A DNA stretch of 64,000 nt, from assembly GCA_033398695.1 (NCBI GenBank), contig JAWKAU010000227.1, forward strand, positions 124,001 to 188,000. Reading direction: 5' to 3'. The stretch is from Orobanche coerulescens (lineage: Eukaryota; Streptophyta; Magnoliopsida; Lamiales; Orobanchaceae). The notes under the pieces are model-generated. The model was not told the origin of the DNA and ran no database searches. It was given only the letters and a program-made list of their open reading frames with translations. Position numbers and translations under genes: made by a program. Below are positions 47,031 to 57,317 of the stretch, piece by piece; the first letter of the stretch is position 1, and each line of letters opens with the position of its first letter.

Positions 47031-48466
47031 GAAGAAAGCTTGATTGGGAGAGTTTCTAGACATGGGGTATATTCGGCCGGCGCTTCGCCTTGGGCGCACG
47101 GTCTTGTTTGTGAAGAAGAAGGATGGGTCACTTTGTACGTGTATCGACTATCGAGAGTTGAACAAAGTGACTATAAAAACAAGTATCCGCTCCAGAGGAT
47201 TGATGACTTGTTTGACCAAGCGCAAGGGCAACCGTGTTTTCGAAGATTGATTTGAGATCGAGGTATTATCAGCTTCGAGTGAAGGATTCCGACATTCCGA
47301 AGACGGCCTTCCGGACGAGATACGGTCATTACGAGTTTGTGGTTATGCCTTTTGGGCTAACCAACGCACCAGCCGTGTTCATGCAGCTTATGAACAAAGT
47401 CTTTATCGAGTACCTCGATAAGTGTGTAGTTGTTTCTATCGACGATATCCTAATTTACTCAAGGAGCGAGGAGGAGTATGCACGTCATTTGCATATCGTG
47501 CTAGGAATTCTGAGAATTCAGCATCTTTTTGCGAAATTCTCAAAGTGTGAGTTTTGGTTACGGGAGGTTATGTTTCTTGGCCATGTGATCTCGGCCGAGG
47601 GTGTTCGTGTGGACCCATATAAGGTAGATGCAGTGTTGGATTTGGCGCCGCCCAAAAATGTGAAGGGAGTCCGTAGTTTTCTGGGTTTGGCCGGGTATTA
47701 TCGTAGATTTGTCGAGGGGTTCTCTAAGCTCGTTCGACCGCTGACTCAGTTATTACAGAAGTCAGAGAAGTTTGTGTGGACCGACGAGAGATAGAATAGT
47801 TTCGAGGAATTGAATAAACGGTTGACGACCGCTCCCATTTTGGCTTTACCGAGTGGTAATGAGGGTTTCTCAGTTTTTAGTGATGTTTCGGGCCAAGGGC
47901 TCGGATGTGTACTCATGCAGCACGGGAAGACAATTGACCATGCTTCCCGTCAGTTGAAACTGTACGAGTTGAATTACCCTACGCACGATCTTGAGTTGGC
48001 CGCGGTAGTATTTGCGTTGAAGATCTAGCGTCACTACTTGTATGGCTCGTCGTGTCAGATTTTCACCGATCACAAGAGCCTGAAGTACATTTTTACGCAT
48101 AAAGAGCTTAACATGAGACAACGGAGATGGTTGGAGTTGATTAAGGATTACGACCTCGAGATCATTTACCATCCGGGCAAGGCAAATGTGGTGGCAGATG
48201 CCTTGAGCCGGAAATCGGTGTCGATTCGGGCGCTTGAGTTACTTACGGCCCAGCCAGGACTCCAACGAGAGTTGATGAGGTTGAGCATTGAGATTGTATT
48301 ACCAGAGAGTTCCGGGCAGTTACGTACTCTTGAGATTTCTTCATCTCTAGTCGACGATATTAAATCGGGACAGTTGGAAGACCCAATGTTTATTCAGCTT
48401 CGAGAGAATGTAGGGAAGGGGAAAGCCCTGGGATTCGTGATACATGAGGATGGTGTGTTGAGATAA
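47031..48466 (+). pseudogene. Element C reverse transcriptase and RNase H remnant
   Basis: RT reads [20 protein letters not shown] (47104-47163), a frame break near 47180, then a 186-aa frame (47234-47791) with [20 protein letters not shown]. The catalytic SIDDILIYS follows (usual Phe or Tyr replaced by Ser, about 47435-47461), then [15 protein letters not shown] ends it at 47792. RNase H continues: [30 protein letters not shown] (TGG to TAG at 48028), [20 protein letters not shown] and [16 protein letters not shown] (about 48160-48210). Most lesions are base substitutions. Confidence 0.88.
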
Positions 48467-49767
48467 CGAGGTCGACTGTGTGTTCCAAACGACTTGGAAT
48501 TAAGACAGAGTATTATGCAGGAGGCTCATGCGTCACCTTACTCAGTCCATCCGGGCTCGAGTAAAATGTATAAAGATTTGAGGAAGAATTTCTGGTGGAA
48601 CGACATGAAGAAAGAGGTAGTTGAGTTTGTGTCTAAGTGTTTGACTTGTCAGCAAGTCAAAATCGAACATCAACGGCTAGTCGGATTGTTGAAACCACTT
48701 CCCGTCCCGGAATGGAAGTGAGAAGATATCTCGAAGGATTTTGTCACGAACTTGCCGAGGATGAAGACCGGAATGAATATGGTGTGGGTGATCGTGGACC
48801 GACTGACTAAGTCGGCACATTTTCTGGGCATCAAGGATACATGGGGTCCAGAAAAATTGGCTCGTATTTTTATCGCGCAGATAGTGAGACTTCATGGTAC
48901 GCCGAAGATTATTATTTCGGATATAGATGGCCAGTTTGTATCGCATTTCTGGCAGGCGGTACATAAGGCATTGGGGATACATTTGCGTTTGAGTACATCT
49001 TTCCACCCTCAGACCGACGGACAGTCCGAGCGTACCATTCAGACGTTCGAGGATTTGTTGCATGCGTGTGCGTTAGACTGGAGTAGTGACTGGGAGGAGC
49101 ATCTGGCCTTGATTGGGTTTATGTATAATAATAGCTGGCACGCGTCGATTAAGATGGCACCGTATGAGGCGCTTTATGGCCGACGTTGCCGATCGCTGAT
49201 ATGTTGGGATGAACCGTACGATTTAGTTGGCACCGAGCTGGATCTTGTGTTAGAGACGAGAGAGAAAGTTGAGTTGATTAGAAAGAGAATGTTGGCAGCT
49301 CAGAGTCGACAAAAGTCTTATGCGGATGTTAGGCGTCGACCTTTGGAGTTTGAGGTGGGAGATCATGTTCTTTTGAGAGTGTCTCCGTCGAAGGGAGTTT
49401 TCCGTTTTGGGAAAAAGGGGAAGCTCAGCCCGAGGTATATTTGACCTTTCGAAATATTGGAGAGAGTTGGCGAGTTAGCGTCCTTGCCTCCGTCGTTGAG
49501 TCATGTGCATAGCGTATTTCACGTCTCTCAGCTGAGGAAGTATGTTCTGGACCAGTCCCATGTTATTGATTTCAGGGACGTGCAGATCGAGAAGGACGTC
49601 ACGTTCGAGGAGAGCCCCGTTAAAATTTTGGAGCATCGAGACAAATAATTAAGGCACAAAACCATTCCTTTGGTTAAAGTGCAATGGTCGAGGCACGGAG
49701 TAGAAGAGGCAACATGGGAGTTAGAGGAGGATATGCGTTCGAGGCACCCCGAGCTTTTTGATTCTTA
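48467..49767 (+). pseudogene. Element C integrase remnant
   Basis: The zinc-binding N-terminus reads HPGSSKMYKDLRKNFWWNDM and CLTCQQVK. TGA replaces Trp in EWK-stop-EDIS (about 48719). The core has [20 protein letters not shown] (first Asp), ISDIDGQFVSHFWQ (second Asp) and SFHPQTDGQSERTIQTFED (Glu), so the triad is retained. A TGA at about 49441 interrupts RYI-stop-PFEILERVGELA. The end reads VFHVSQLRKYVLDQSHVIDF, then VKVQWSRHGVEEATWE and the stop TAA at 49765. Confidence 0.9.
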
Positions 49768-49803
49768 AGTTTCGGGACGAAACTTCTTTTTAAAGGGGGA
49801 GAA
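49766..49803 (+). promoter_or_regulatory. Stem-loop and polypurine tract before the element C 3' LTR
   Basis: AAGTTTCGGGACGAAACTT at 49766-49784 overlaps the pol stop codon. The tract aaagggggagaa abuts the LTR. Confidence 0.8.
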
Positions 49804-51699
49804 TGTAATATCCGTACCTTTCCGTTTTTAGCAGTTTCCATTTTTGATGTATGTCTATTTTTATCGACTCGCTTGTAACCGTTTCGAAATTTTGAATCTA
49901 CTTTATTCTTGGAGTTTTTCCATTTGGACGAGTTTCGGAGGTATTTTTACGAAATTCCATTTTATGTTGTGTTTACCGTATGTACGTTCGATTCTCATAA
50001 AAATCATTCGTTTTCATTGTTTCCTTGTTTACACGAGTCCGTATGGTTGAGTTATTCGTGTTGTGACTTTCGGTTTGTTAATCCGACATCGTATCGTGAT
50101 TTTCGGATATTTGGACCATTTTTGTAATTTCCTATAAGTTTAGGGAATTTCATCTTCTCTGTCGTATTTCGGATTCCCGGGTAGTCGGAATTGTATTTTC
50201 TTGTAACGCTTAGGTTCTTCATCGAATGTACTTCGTAACCATATTTTTGGTTCGATAGCGGTCGGGTTTAGTCGTCAGGAACCATTTGGGACGGCGTGCC
50301 AGGCTGCATCGGTAGGGTGTTACGGTCGTAACACCCCATCTGTTACGGCCATATTACGGCCGTAACAGCCCGCTGTTTTAAGAACAGCGGGCAGAGGTCA
50401 GAAACCTCATTTCACATTTCTTCTTTCGTTTTCTCCATCGGGCGACATCAAAGGGCGATTTCTACCACCTCGGATCCGTGTGTTCTTTGTTTTCCATCAC
50501 AGTGGTGTTGTGGGAACATATCATCATCAACGTAATCACCTTCCTCCGTCCGAATTCAAGGTATCTTCGTCTAGAACCCTAACTTGTCGATTTTGGGGGG
50601 TTTTCCGGGTTTTGCTTGTTAGACTCGAATTGTTCAAGTATGTTGTGATATTACTTATCGATTGGTATTATTGGGTGATTCCCAATCCGATTTCATCGAG
50701 TTTAATCCGCGAATTATCGATTCGGGGAGATTTTGCGTAAACCCTCACCTGTATCGATTGATTGGTTATTTTCATAGCTTGTAATCGGGGTTATGGGCGT
50801 TTTCCATTCGATTATTGTTGTCCGTTAGGACTGAGATATGTTGATCCTTCATTTAGGAACCGTTGTTTTCCATCCGGATCGTTCGTAGTCGTTATTCATT
50901 TCCGATTCTTCGAAGATGTCTCAAAGGCAAGTACTTTACATTTGTTTATGCGTTCTAGTATTTGAATTATGGCTTTTCGTGGATGTATGGATGGATATGT
51001 GTATGTTCACCTAGGGACGGTCCGACGGGGCCTCTAGGGATACGTATTGTCGTGAGTGTGCGTATCACGAACTATGGTTAACCACCCAGGGATGTTCGAC
51101 GGGGCTCTGCGGGGTACGGTGGCCGTGAGTCTCGTACCAATGGTTAACTTTGAATTGTTTTGTTGGAGAAATGTGTTTTGTGCTTGTGCACCGTAAATAT
51201 TCCGGAATATAAATGATTTCTAAAATGATTTTTGGCGCATATTTTCATATGATTAGAATGGTAGTTCAAATGGATTGTACTTGCACTAGCAGTTGTCTCT
51301 AACCCCTTAAATGGGGGAAATACTTTTGTATTTCAGGTACAAGTCAAGGAAGCAAGCGAGCATGCGAGCCGTACGAGGATGATGGGCAGGCGTGATTCTG
51401 TTAAGTGGTTATTTATTGGTGTCTTGTTTGGGAGTTATTTATCATGTCATTTGGTTAAGTACTCGAGTACTCTTCCTTGAATTTATTATTGTTGTGTATC
51501 AGTTTTAGGGAATGGATTCGATGTTAGATTGAATTGTCAAATTTCTGTCTTTGGTCTGGATGTCGTGGATTGTGAAATTGTCGTTTTGTTGATGATGTAT
51601 GTCTTTGTCGAATGTCATTTTGGTACGTTAGCCTGGTGGATTCCACAGTGTGGGGTCCACGGCGCTGTAATATGCCCTGATCATCTTGGGGGTGTTACA
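49804..51699 (+). repeat. Element C 3' LTR
   Basis: Direct copy of 42959-44886 with scattered substitutions. U3 has TTACGGCCGTAA at 50354-50365 and, 4 bp downstream, a 9-bp perfect inverted repeat CCCGCTGTT/AACAGCGGG (50369-50391) around a TTAAG loop. Confidence 0.92.
50325..50395 (+). promoter_or_regulatory. Element C U3 palindrome region (3' LTR)
   Basis: tgttacggccatattacggc, cgtaacag and the adjacent CCCGCTGTT/AACAGCGGG stem. The stem is better preserved than in the 5' LTR, where it reads cccattattttaagggcaat. Confidence 0.6.
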
Positions 51700-51704
51700 A
51701 TATA

Positions 51705-51742
51705 CACGTTACGGTCGTATAAGCGTATTACGGCCGTATCTT
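51705..51742 (+). mobile_element. LTR fragment E, right part with palindrome
   Basis: Beyond the ATATA duplicate (51700-51704) lies cacgttacggtcgtataagc, then gtattacggccgtatc, with the palindrome TACGGCCGTA at 51729-51738. This is the same palindrome class as in the U3 of element C. Confidence 0.6.
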
Positions 51743-52545
51743 GAATGCGTATATATCTATAAGTCCAGTAGCATGGTTAGAGCCTGTTGGCCACTAAGTA
51801 TACAATAAACAGCTTGGAAAGTGATAACGGAAGTTTGTTTAAGTTGAGTTGCGTAGCGGAAAGTGATAGCGAAAGCTGCACGTTTTTCTAAAGTTGAGTT
51901 GCGTAGCGGGAGTTTGTTTAAGTGATTTTCTGTAAATACAGCAACTAGGCGTTCTCCTGTTTGCTTAGTGCGTATAAGGTTTTGCAATGTATACTTGTAT
52001 AAATCACAGTTATGATAACGATTAAGACAGAAGGTAAATAACACAATTTAAAGTGGTTCGAGGTAAACCCCACTACGTCCGCTGTCACTACGTACACAAT
52101 TATGTGACTATAACTAACCTGTCTCTGTATCGTTCACACAGATTGATTCAGGGACCGAAACTTTTTGCTGTTCACACAGATTGGCTTGAGTTCTTTCTTG
52201 ACTAGCTCTTCACACACAATTTGAAGCTTCGTCTACAATGCTGTTCTTCCCACACAGGTCGAAATATGCAAGGATCTTCAGTCCACACAGGGCTGATGAT
52301 TATCTCAACGGTAAAGGGTAGAATTCTTCTGAACAGCAGCTTGATCTTTGATACACGTTAGATGTAGGCTGTGATGTTCTCGTTGAGGACTTAGTATATT
52401 TCTTGCTATAGATACTGATGTATGCTTGCGAAATATACTTGCTCTTGATATAGCTTAGATTGTCAGAATCTTTGTCAGAGCTTTTGCGAGTATGAATATG
52501 TCAAGAGTAAAATCTGTTTTTAAGGCCTCGACTTTGGGCTATTTA

Positions 52546-54277
52546 TAGGGGTGTTCAAAAATATCCGATATCCGATATCCGATCCAAAAAATACGAAAAT
52601 CCGAAGTTTCGGATATCCGAAAATTCGGATATCGGATAGTGGTTTTCAAAAATTTCGGATATTCGGATATCCGAATTATCCGAAACATATACTTTAATTT
52701 AAAAATATTTTTTTAACTTCTAGGTTTAACTTAAGTGTCTTTAGACTTTAGTTACTACTCTTCCTAAGGCGGCGGCTCTCTCTTTCACATCAGACATCAC
52801 AGATTCACAATCTACCTTCACTTTTAGTTTCTCTCTCCCAAGATCGGGTCCTTCTTCTCGAAGTGTTGAAGCTTTTGAATTGAAGCCGAACTGGGCTACC
52901 CGGGGCCGTAATACGTACTTCAGGACTCAATCAATCGGTATAGCAAGCAGCCGAGCATACATCTCGGTGTACCTCTCGCCGCTCTCGGTGTTCATCTCGG
53001 TGTAGCAAGCATACATCTCTCCGTTCCAGGGTATGCACGCAGTCCCTATTTTTTTATCTGAAGTGTATGATTGCAGTCCCTTTATTTTTTAGTGTAGCAA
53101 GCATACATCTTAGTTGATGCAGTGAATATAGAAGATAGCTTTAATTGAAAAAAAAATGAAAAAAATTATTTAGTGTAGCTGCACAAGAGCAAACCATGGC
53201 ATAATTCCAAGTGATCAATTATAAAGATTATGCCATTTATCAATGTCACTTGAAAAAGACGGAGTTAGACAAATATCTAGCGGAAGATCGGGAACCTTTG
53301 ACATCAAATTTTGATATATTGAAATGGTGGAAAGTCCAAGAATATAGATATCCCATACTTGCGAAAATGGCCCGATATGTACTTGCTATTCCGGTTTCTA
53401 CGGTTGCTTCCGAGTCGGCTTTTAGCACCGGAGGAAGGGTACTTGATTCTTTCCGAACTTCTTTAACTTCAAAAATGGTGGAAGCGTTAGTTTGTGCACA
53501 AGATTGGTTACGTGCTTCTCGTACTCCTATTATGATTGATGAGACGTTGCTTGAAATAGAGAAAATGGAAGAAGAAAGTATGTTTATAATGCTCATATTT
53601 ATTTCCAATTGGCAATTGTACTCGTGTATATTAATATTGATTTGAAATGTTTATTTTAATTTAAATAACGAGTTTGAAGGACTTAGCGTGGACCAACCAA
53701 GCATTGTTATTGATGAAACAATCGACGATAGTGTTTGAGGTTTGTATGTCTATTTGCTACTTATTATTTATTAACACAATCCTCAAACTAGTGTTTGAGG
53801 TCTGTATGTCTACAGTCTATCCCCTACTGTATTGGTTACATATTTTTTTTTTGACAAAAGTCATGCACTGTATTGAAAGCTAAAAAAAAACTTATTATTT
53901 ATTAAGTTATTAAGTTTGGTTACTTGCTTTTTATAATTTTTTGTAGGTCGTCTGTCAAGGGATTTAACAGGAAAGCTAATGATGGAGAATCATAGAGAAT
54001 TGAATATGTTTTGAATTTCGATTATATAAATATTTCGGCAATGTTTAAGTTAAAAATGTTATTTGATTGTATGAAACTTGGATGGATGTTAAATTGTCAT
54101 TTACTTAAGATAATTTGTTGTTTTTAATTTATATATAATTGTTGTAAAAGTTAGATAGGAAAAAATGTCAAATATTTCGGATACGGATATCGGATATCAA
54201 AATCTAATATCCGAAATTTCGGATATCCGAACTTTCAGATATCCGAAAGTCCGGATATCCGGTTTTGAACACCCCTA
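52546..54277 (+). mobile_element. hAT-3: short hAT transposon with a hATC-only gene
   Basis: Ends TAGGGGTGTTCAAAA (52546) and ...TTTTGAACACCCCTA (54277) are perfect 15-bp inverted repeats. The flanking 8-bp duplication GCTATTTA is identical on both sides (52538-52545, 54278-54285). Both subterminal regions are dense in ggatatccgaa words including the palindrome CGGATATCCG. At 1.73 kb it lacks the BED finger and catalytic core, so it is an internally deleted derivative dependent on another transposase. Confidence 0.92.
53211..53738 (+). pseudogene. hAT-3 hATC dimerisation domain remnant
   Basis: The frame from 53211 encodes ELDKYLAEDREPLTSNFDIL, WWKVQEYRYPILAKMARYVL and VASESAFSTGGRVLDSFRTS, the complete hATC domain, followed by an acidic helix. 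A donor gtatgt at 53578 and an acceptor at 53678-53679 would join it to RLSVDQPSIVIDETIDDS and a stop at 53736. The unspliced frame stops at 53643. The N-terminal two thirds of a transposase are missing. It could at most act as a dimerisation partner. Confidence 0.8.
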
Positions 54278-54860
54278 GCTATTTATAACCTTTGGAAAAT
54301 GCATTCGTTATAAATATAGATGTTGCAGGTAGGTGAGATGTTGACGTCTATGATTGGTAGCTTGCTGAATATTTAAATTAAAGTAGATCGCATTTAATGC
54401 TTCAGACATTCTTTTTGACTTGGCATTAAATGCTCTTCAGCGCGTTCAGACTTGTCTCACTCTGGTTGCATCAAATGTTGTCCTATCAGCAATAAATGCT
54501 GCTTTAATCATAAATACTTTATGAATAAATAAAGTGTATTTCACAATGGTTTAAAGCATTCTTTAATAAGGCATGTCGGATGTGTTTTATTTTTCCTAAG
54601 TAAAACATCTTACGACTGTTCTTGTATCAAACGCATTCTTTGTATTTGTAGGCTCTGTAGGATATACTGTATGATATCTTCAATAATTTATGGAAGGTCT
54701 GTATGGAGATTCCAGACAGCTTCCATACTTAGCGATATCAGCCTTCCTACGGTGCCTAGGAACCGGCTTTATAGGCTGAGATGAGTCGAGTAGCTAATCA
54801 AGACGGCTAGAAACTTCTCTTCTTAAGATGGGAACTCAACGGCGGCGGGGCCTTTCCCCA

Positions 54861-55289
54861 TTGGTTTCGTATTCTCGAGATTATGTGCAGTCCAGAAGCG
54901 AGAGGAAGGCGGACAGTGATTTCAACTCTTTCGACTTCTTTGTTGTATGATGACAATTATCAAAACAGGATGGTTTATCCCGATAATTTTCCCCTTTTTG
55001 ATAATGCCAAAACTTTTCAAGATAACTTCTTGATTCGAGGCGGATACTTGGTCTTACGTCGAATGATTTGATCTTGACACTTAGTCTAAAAATGTGAGCT
55101 GCTGCAAATGATTTGATCTTCTTGTTTTTCTTTGTGATGGCGCCGAGGATCTTCCTCATCTTTTTCTCAATGGGCTAGTCTCCTCTTGTTTGGGCCAACT
55201 TTTGTTCCTTATTAGGCGTCCCCCTTTTACAAGCAGGCTCTATAACTATAGTCCTTTCTCATTGGTATAGTAAAGCATCAGGGTACACC
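54861..55289. other. Unassigned DNA, probably Sirevirus 3' region
   Basis: No domain recognised. On the minus strand aaaagggggac (55222-55232) looks like a polypurine tract, but no TG LTR start follows it directly. Confidence 0.35.
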
Positions 55290-56215
55290 CACATTTTGCG
55301 TAGCATTCCTATACTCATTATGTGGTTTATTTGGTGCTCCAGGAACGACATGCGGGTCAAGAGGATTCCGTTCACGGCTCAACGTGTATGCGACCGAATT
55401 TGGGACTTCCTGTTCCTGATCAAAGGGCATAGGGGTATTAAGCCACGGGCACAGTTTGGCGCCCGGCTCTCTCGGATATTTTGGGTCTCCATTTGTGCCC
55501 TTGCAATTTTCTTAATAATTTTTATTGTAATTGTAAAAACAAAAAAAAAGGAAAAAAATTACAATTGTGAGATGGGTCAGGCCGAGTCCCGGGACCACCA
55601 AAATCAACACATATGGGGCCTCGAAAGGCAATCCTGGGGATTCGGCCATGGGGGGGGGGGGGTTGCTAGAAATTTTTTGGGCGAACCTATCTTTGGCTTT
55701 CACGAATTTATCGGTAACCATACCAACAATTTTGCCGAACTTTTTGCTATATGGAGAGCGCTCGATCTTTGCCACGAGAGAAACATTCGTAAGGTTTGGG
55801 TTGAAATTGATTCGGCCATAGCTCTTTCTCTAGTCAACTCACCTAACATGGGTGATTGGCAAGTGCTAAACATTCGTCACAAAATTGCATCGTTCCGTCG
55901 TTCCATGGATATTACGTTCTCTCACATCTATCGGGAAGGGAACACCATTGCGGACTTCTTGGCTAATGAAGGTTATAAGTTCAGAAATTTTCGGCTTTAT
56001 AGCCCGTTTGATCTTCCCGGGAAGATTAATGGCATGGTTAGACTTGACAAAAGTAGTTTCCCGTATGTAAGATTTAAATAATTTTCATCTTCGTTTTTTG
56101 GGGCGTGTAGAGGGGCTCGTCCTCCCTCAAACTTTTGAGCGTGTAGTGGGACTCATCCCCCCACCTTTCCTGTTCTTCTAATAAAATTTTGTTTTTTTTT
56201 TTAAAAAAAAAAAGG
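55290..56215 (+). pseudogene. Non-LTR retrotransposon (LINE) 3' tail with RNase H domain
   Basis: The frame starts in the linker after RT (MWFIWCSRNDMRVKRIPFTA). The RNase H domain reads WVRPSPGTTKINTYGASKGNPGD in one frame (the usual NTDGASKGNPG Asp is Tyr here). After a run of ten G at about 55651-55660 it moves to another frame: NNFAELFAIWRALDLC, WVEIDSAIALSLVNS and IYREGNTIADFLANEGY, ending at 56079. A 3' tail with aataaaat and A/T runs follows (56180-56215). RNase H would remove RNA during target-primed reverse transcription. RT and endonuclease are absent, as in 5'-truncated LINEs. Confidence 0.8.
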
Positions 56216-56756
56216 TTCTAAAATGAATAATCCTACATGACTATATTATAACTTGAACTTATAATTGGCGCATAGGCACAATCTTACAGTGTGATCTAGA
56301 TTGAATACAACTTAACCTATGAACTATTTGCAGACAAGTTCTTACATCTTTAAGACTTAACAAGTTTTATACTTGTTCGAATATTGTAACAGCTTCGTAA
56401 ATAATCAGAAAAAAGTAAGCTTAGATTACGAGCTGTAATCTTTCAAGAGAAATGAATTTTATTGATCACAATAATAGAAAAATTACAATGCTTGAAAGAA
56501 ATACAAATACATCTGCAATTGATAAGCTACGGAAGAAAAACAGAATACAGCAAAAATGCAGACAGACTAAATCCTATACTGAGAATGCCTGCAAGGTCTC
56601 TTGTCAGGATCATTTTGGATCCATTTCCACCAATTGACTAGTGATACCTCGATCCTGGTAGATAGCTCTTCCTTCAGCGGATTGGTCGAAACCAAGTATC
56701 CAGTCATCAGGGTGGGTGAGCCGATCACCTTTTTGGTGCCTTGATTTCATCAGCAT
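56216..56756 (-). other. Sirevirus 3' untranslated region
   Basis: No protein recognised. On the minus strand it follows the env-like ORF stop and contains a gatcaataaaattc word (about 56452-56465), a possible polyadenylation signal. Confidence 0.4.
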
Positions 56757-57317
56757 TTACAATGGAAGCTTTCCTTCCGCTAACAGCCTCGAGAACTCAT
56801 TCGCGGCATCGTGTAGCGCTTCGAATCTGTTGAACAGGGTATATTCCCAGATGAGCGTACACATGTATCTCATCAATTGACTTTTCTTCCAGTTCTTCAA
56901 TTCATCAGCTGAAGGCTGTCGGTCTGTGTAGCTTAATCTCGGTGGGCTTTCGCACGTTGTTCTTCCAGGGGATGCTAGGGTCTTGGAACTTCGGACGAGA
57001 ACCAGATACCCTGTATCCTCTTGTGGGCGAGTCGGACGGCCTATCGCAGCAGCGACACTCTCTTCCAGTGCAGCATCAATATCTCTTTCTCTTTTCATCC
57101 TCCATTGCCGGCCGGCCTCTCTGGCTTCTTCCCCCTTTTTGGCATCATCAAGATCTATGACCTTAGAATTAATTGCCTCAAGGATTTTCATTGCATTGTC
57201 CTGTTTGGTCTCCAGAGAATTGATTCTATCTACCAAAGTTCCTAGGACCAGCGACATACTGTCTATCTTGTGATCGTAGTGCATCGGTTTAGTCTGGAAT
57301 TTATTTAAGAGCGACAA
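56757..57317 (-). pseudogene. Env-like ORF of the Sirevirus-like element, C-terminal coiled-coil piece
   Basis: An open frame of 186 aa. Residues about 18-60 form a heptad-like stretch (LVLGTLVDRINSLETKQDNA, then MKILEAINSKV) suggesting a coiled coil. A basic Arg/Lys-rich and then a polar segment follow, and it ends ANEFSRLLAEGKLPL. Sireviruses commonly carry an env-like ORF with coiled coils downstream of pol. The position supports that assignment; sequence identity cannot be checked here. No transmembrane segment or signal peptide is apparent. Confidence 0.5.

Larger units (their letters stand above)
42959..51699 (+). mobile_element. Element C: Ty3/gypsy LTR retrotransposon
   Basis: 8,741 bp with LTRs 42959-44886 and 49804-51699, and the perfect target duplication ATATA (42954-42958, 51700-51704). 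It has PBS TGGTATCAGAGC at 44892-44903. Gag, protease, RT, RNase H and integrase follow in gypsy order, ending in a stem-loop and purine tract. In the first 145 nt the LTRs differ at about nine positions, so C is older than A. Coding lesions are mostly in-frame stops and substitutions, with few indels. Its LTRs are homologous to those of element B over U3, and its pol protein is close to that of A. Confidence 0.95.
51785..54860 (-). repeat. 3' LTR of the Sirevirus-like element (interrupted by hAT-3)
   Basis: The minus strand shows a TATA box ttataaatagccc at the hAT-3 target site, then a long R/U5 with repeated gtgtgaa/tgtgtggac words, gtggggtttacctcgaacc, taaattgtgttatttacc, and the end GTGGCCAACA at 51785. 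Without hAT-3 (52546-54277) about 1.3 kb is recognisable. The U3 start was not located, so the right limit is approximate. Confidence 0.6.

Noticed and set aside
49679..49767. Typical chromodomain at the integrase C-terminus of element C (and A)
   Set aside because: The VKVQWSRHGVEEATWE end is chromovirus-like, but I cannot trace the full aromatic cage through the broken frames, so the lineage is left open.
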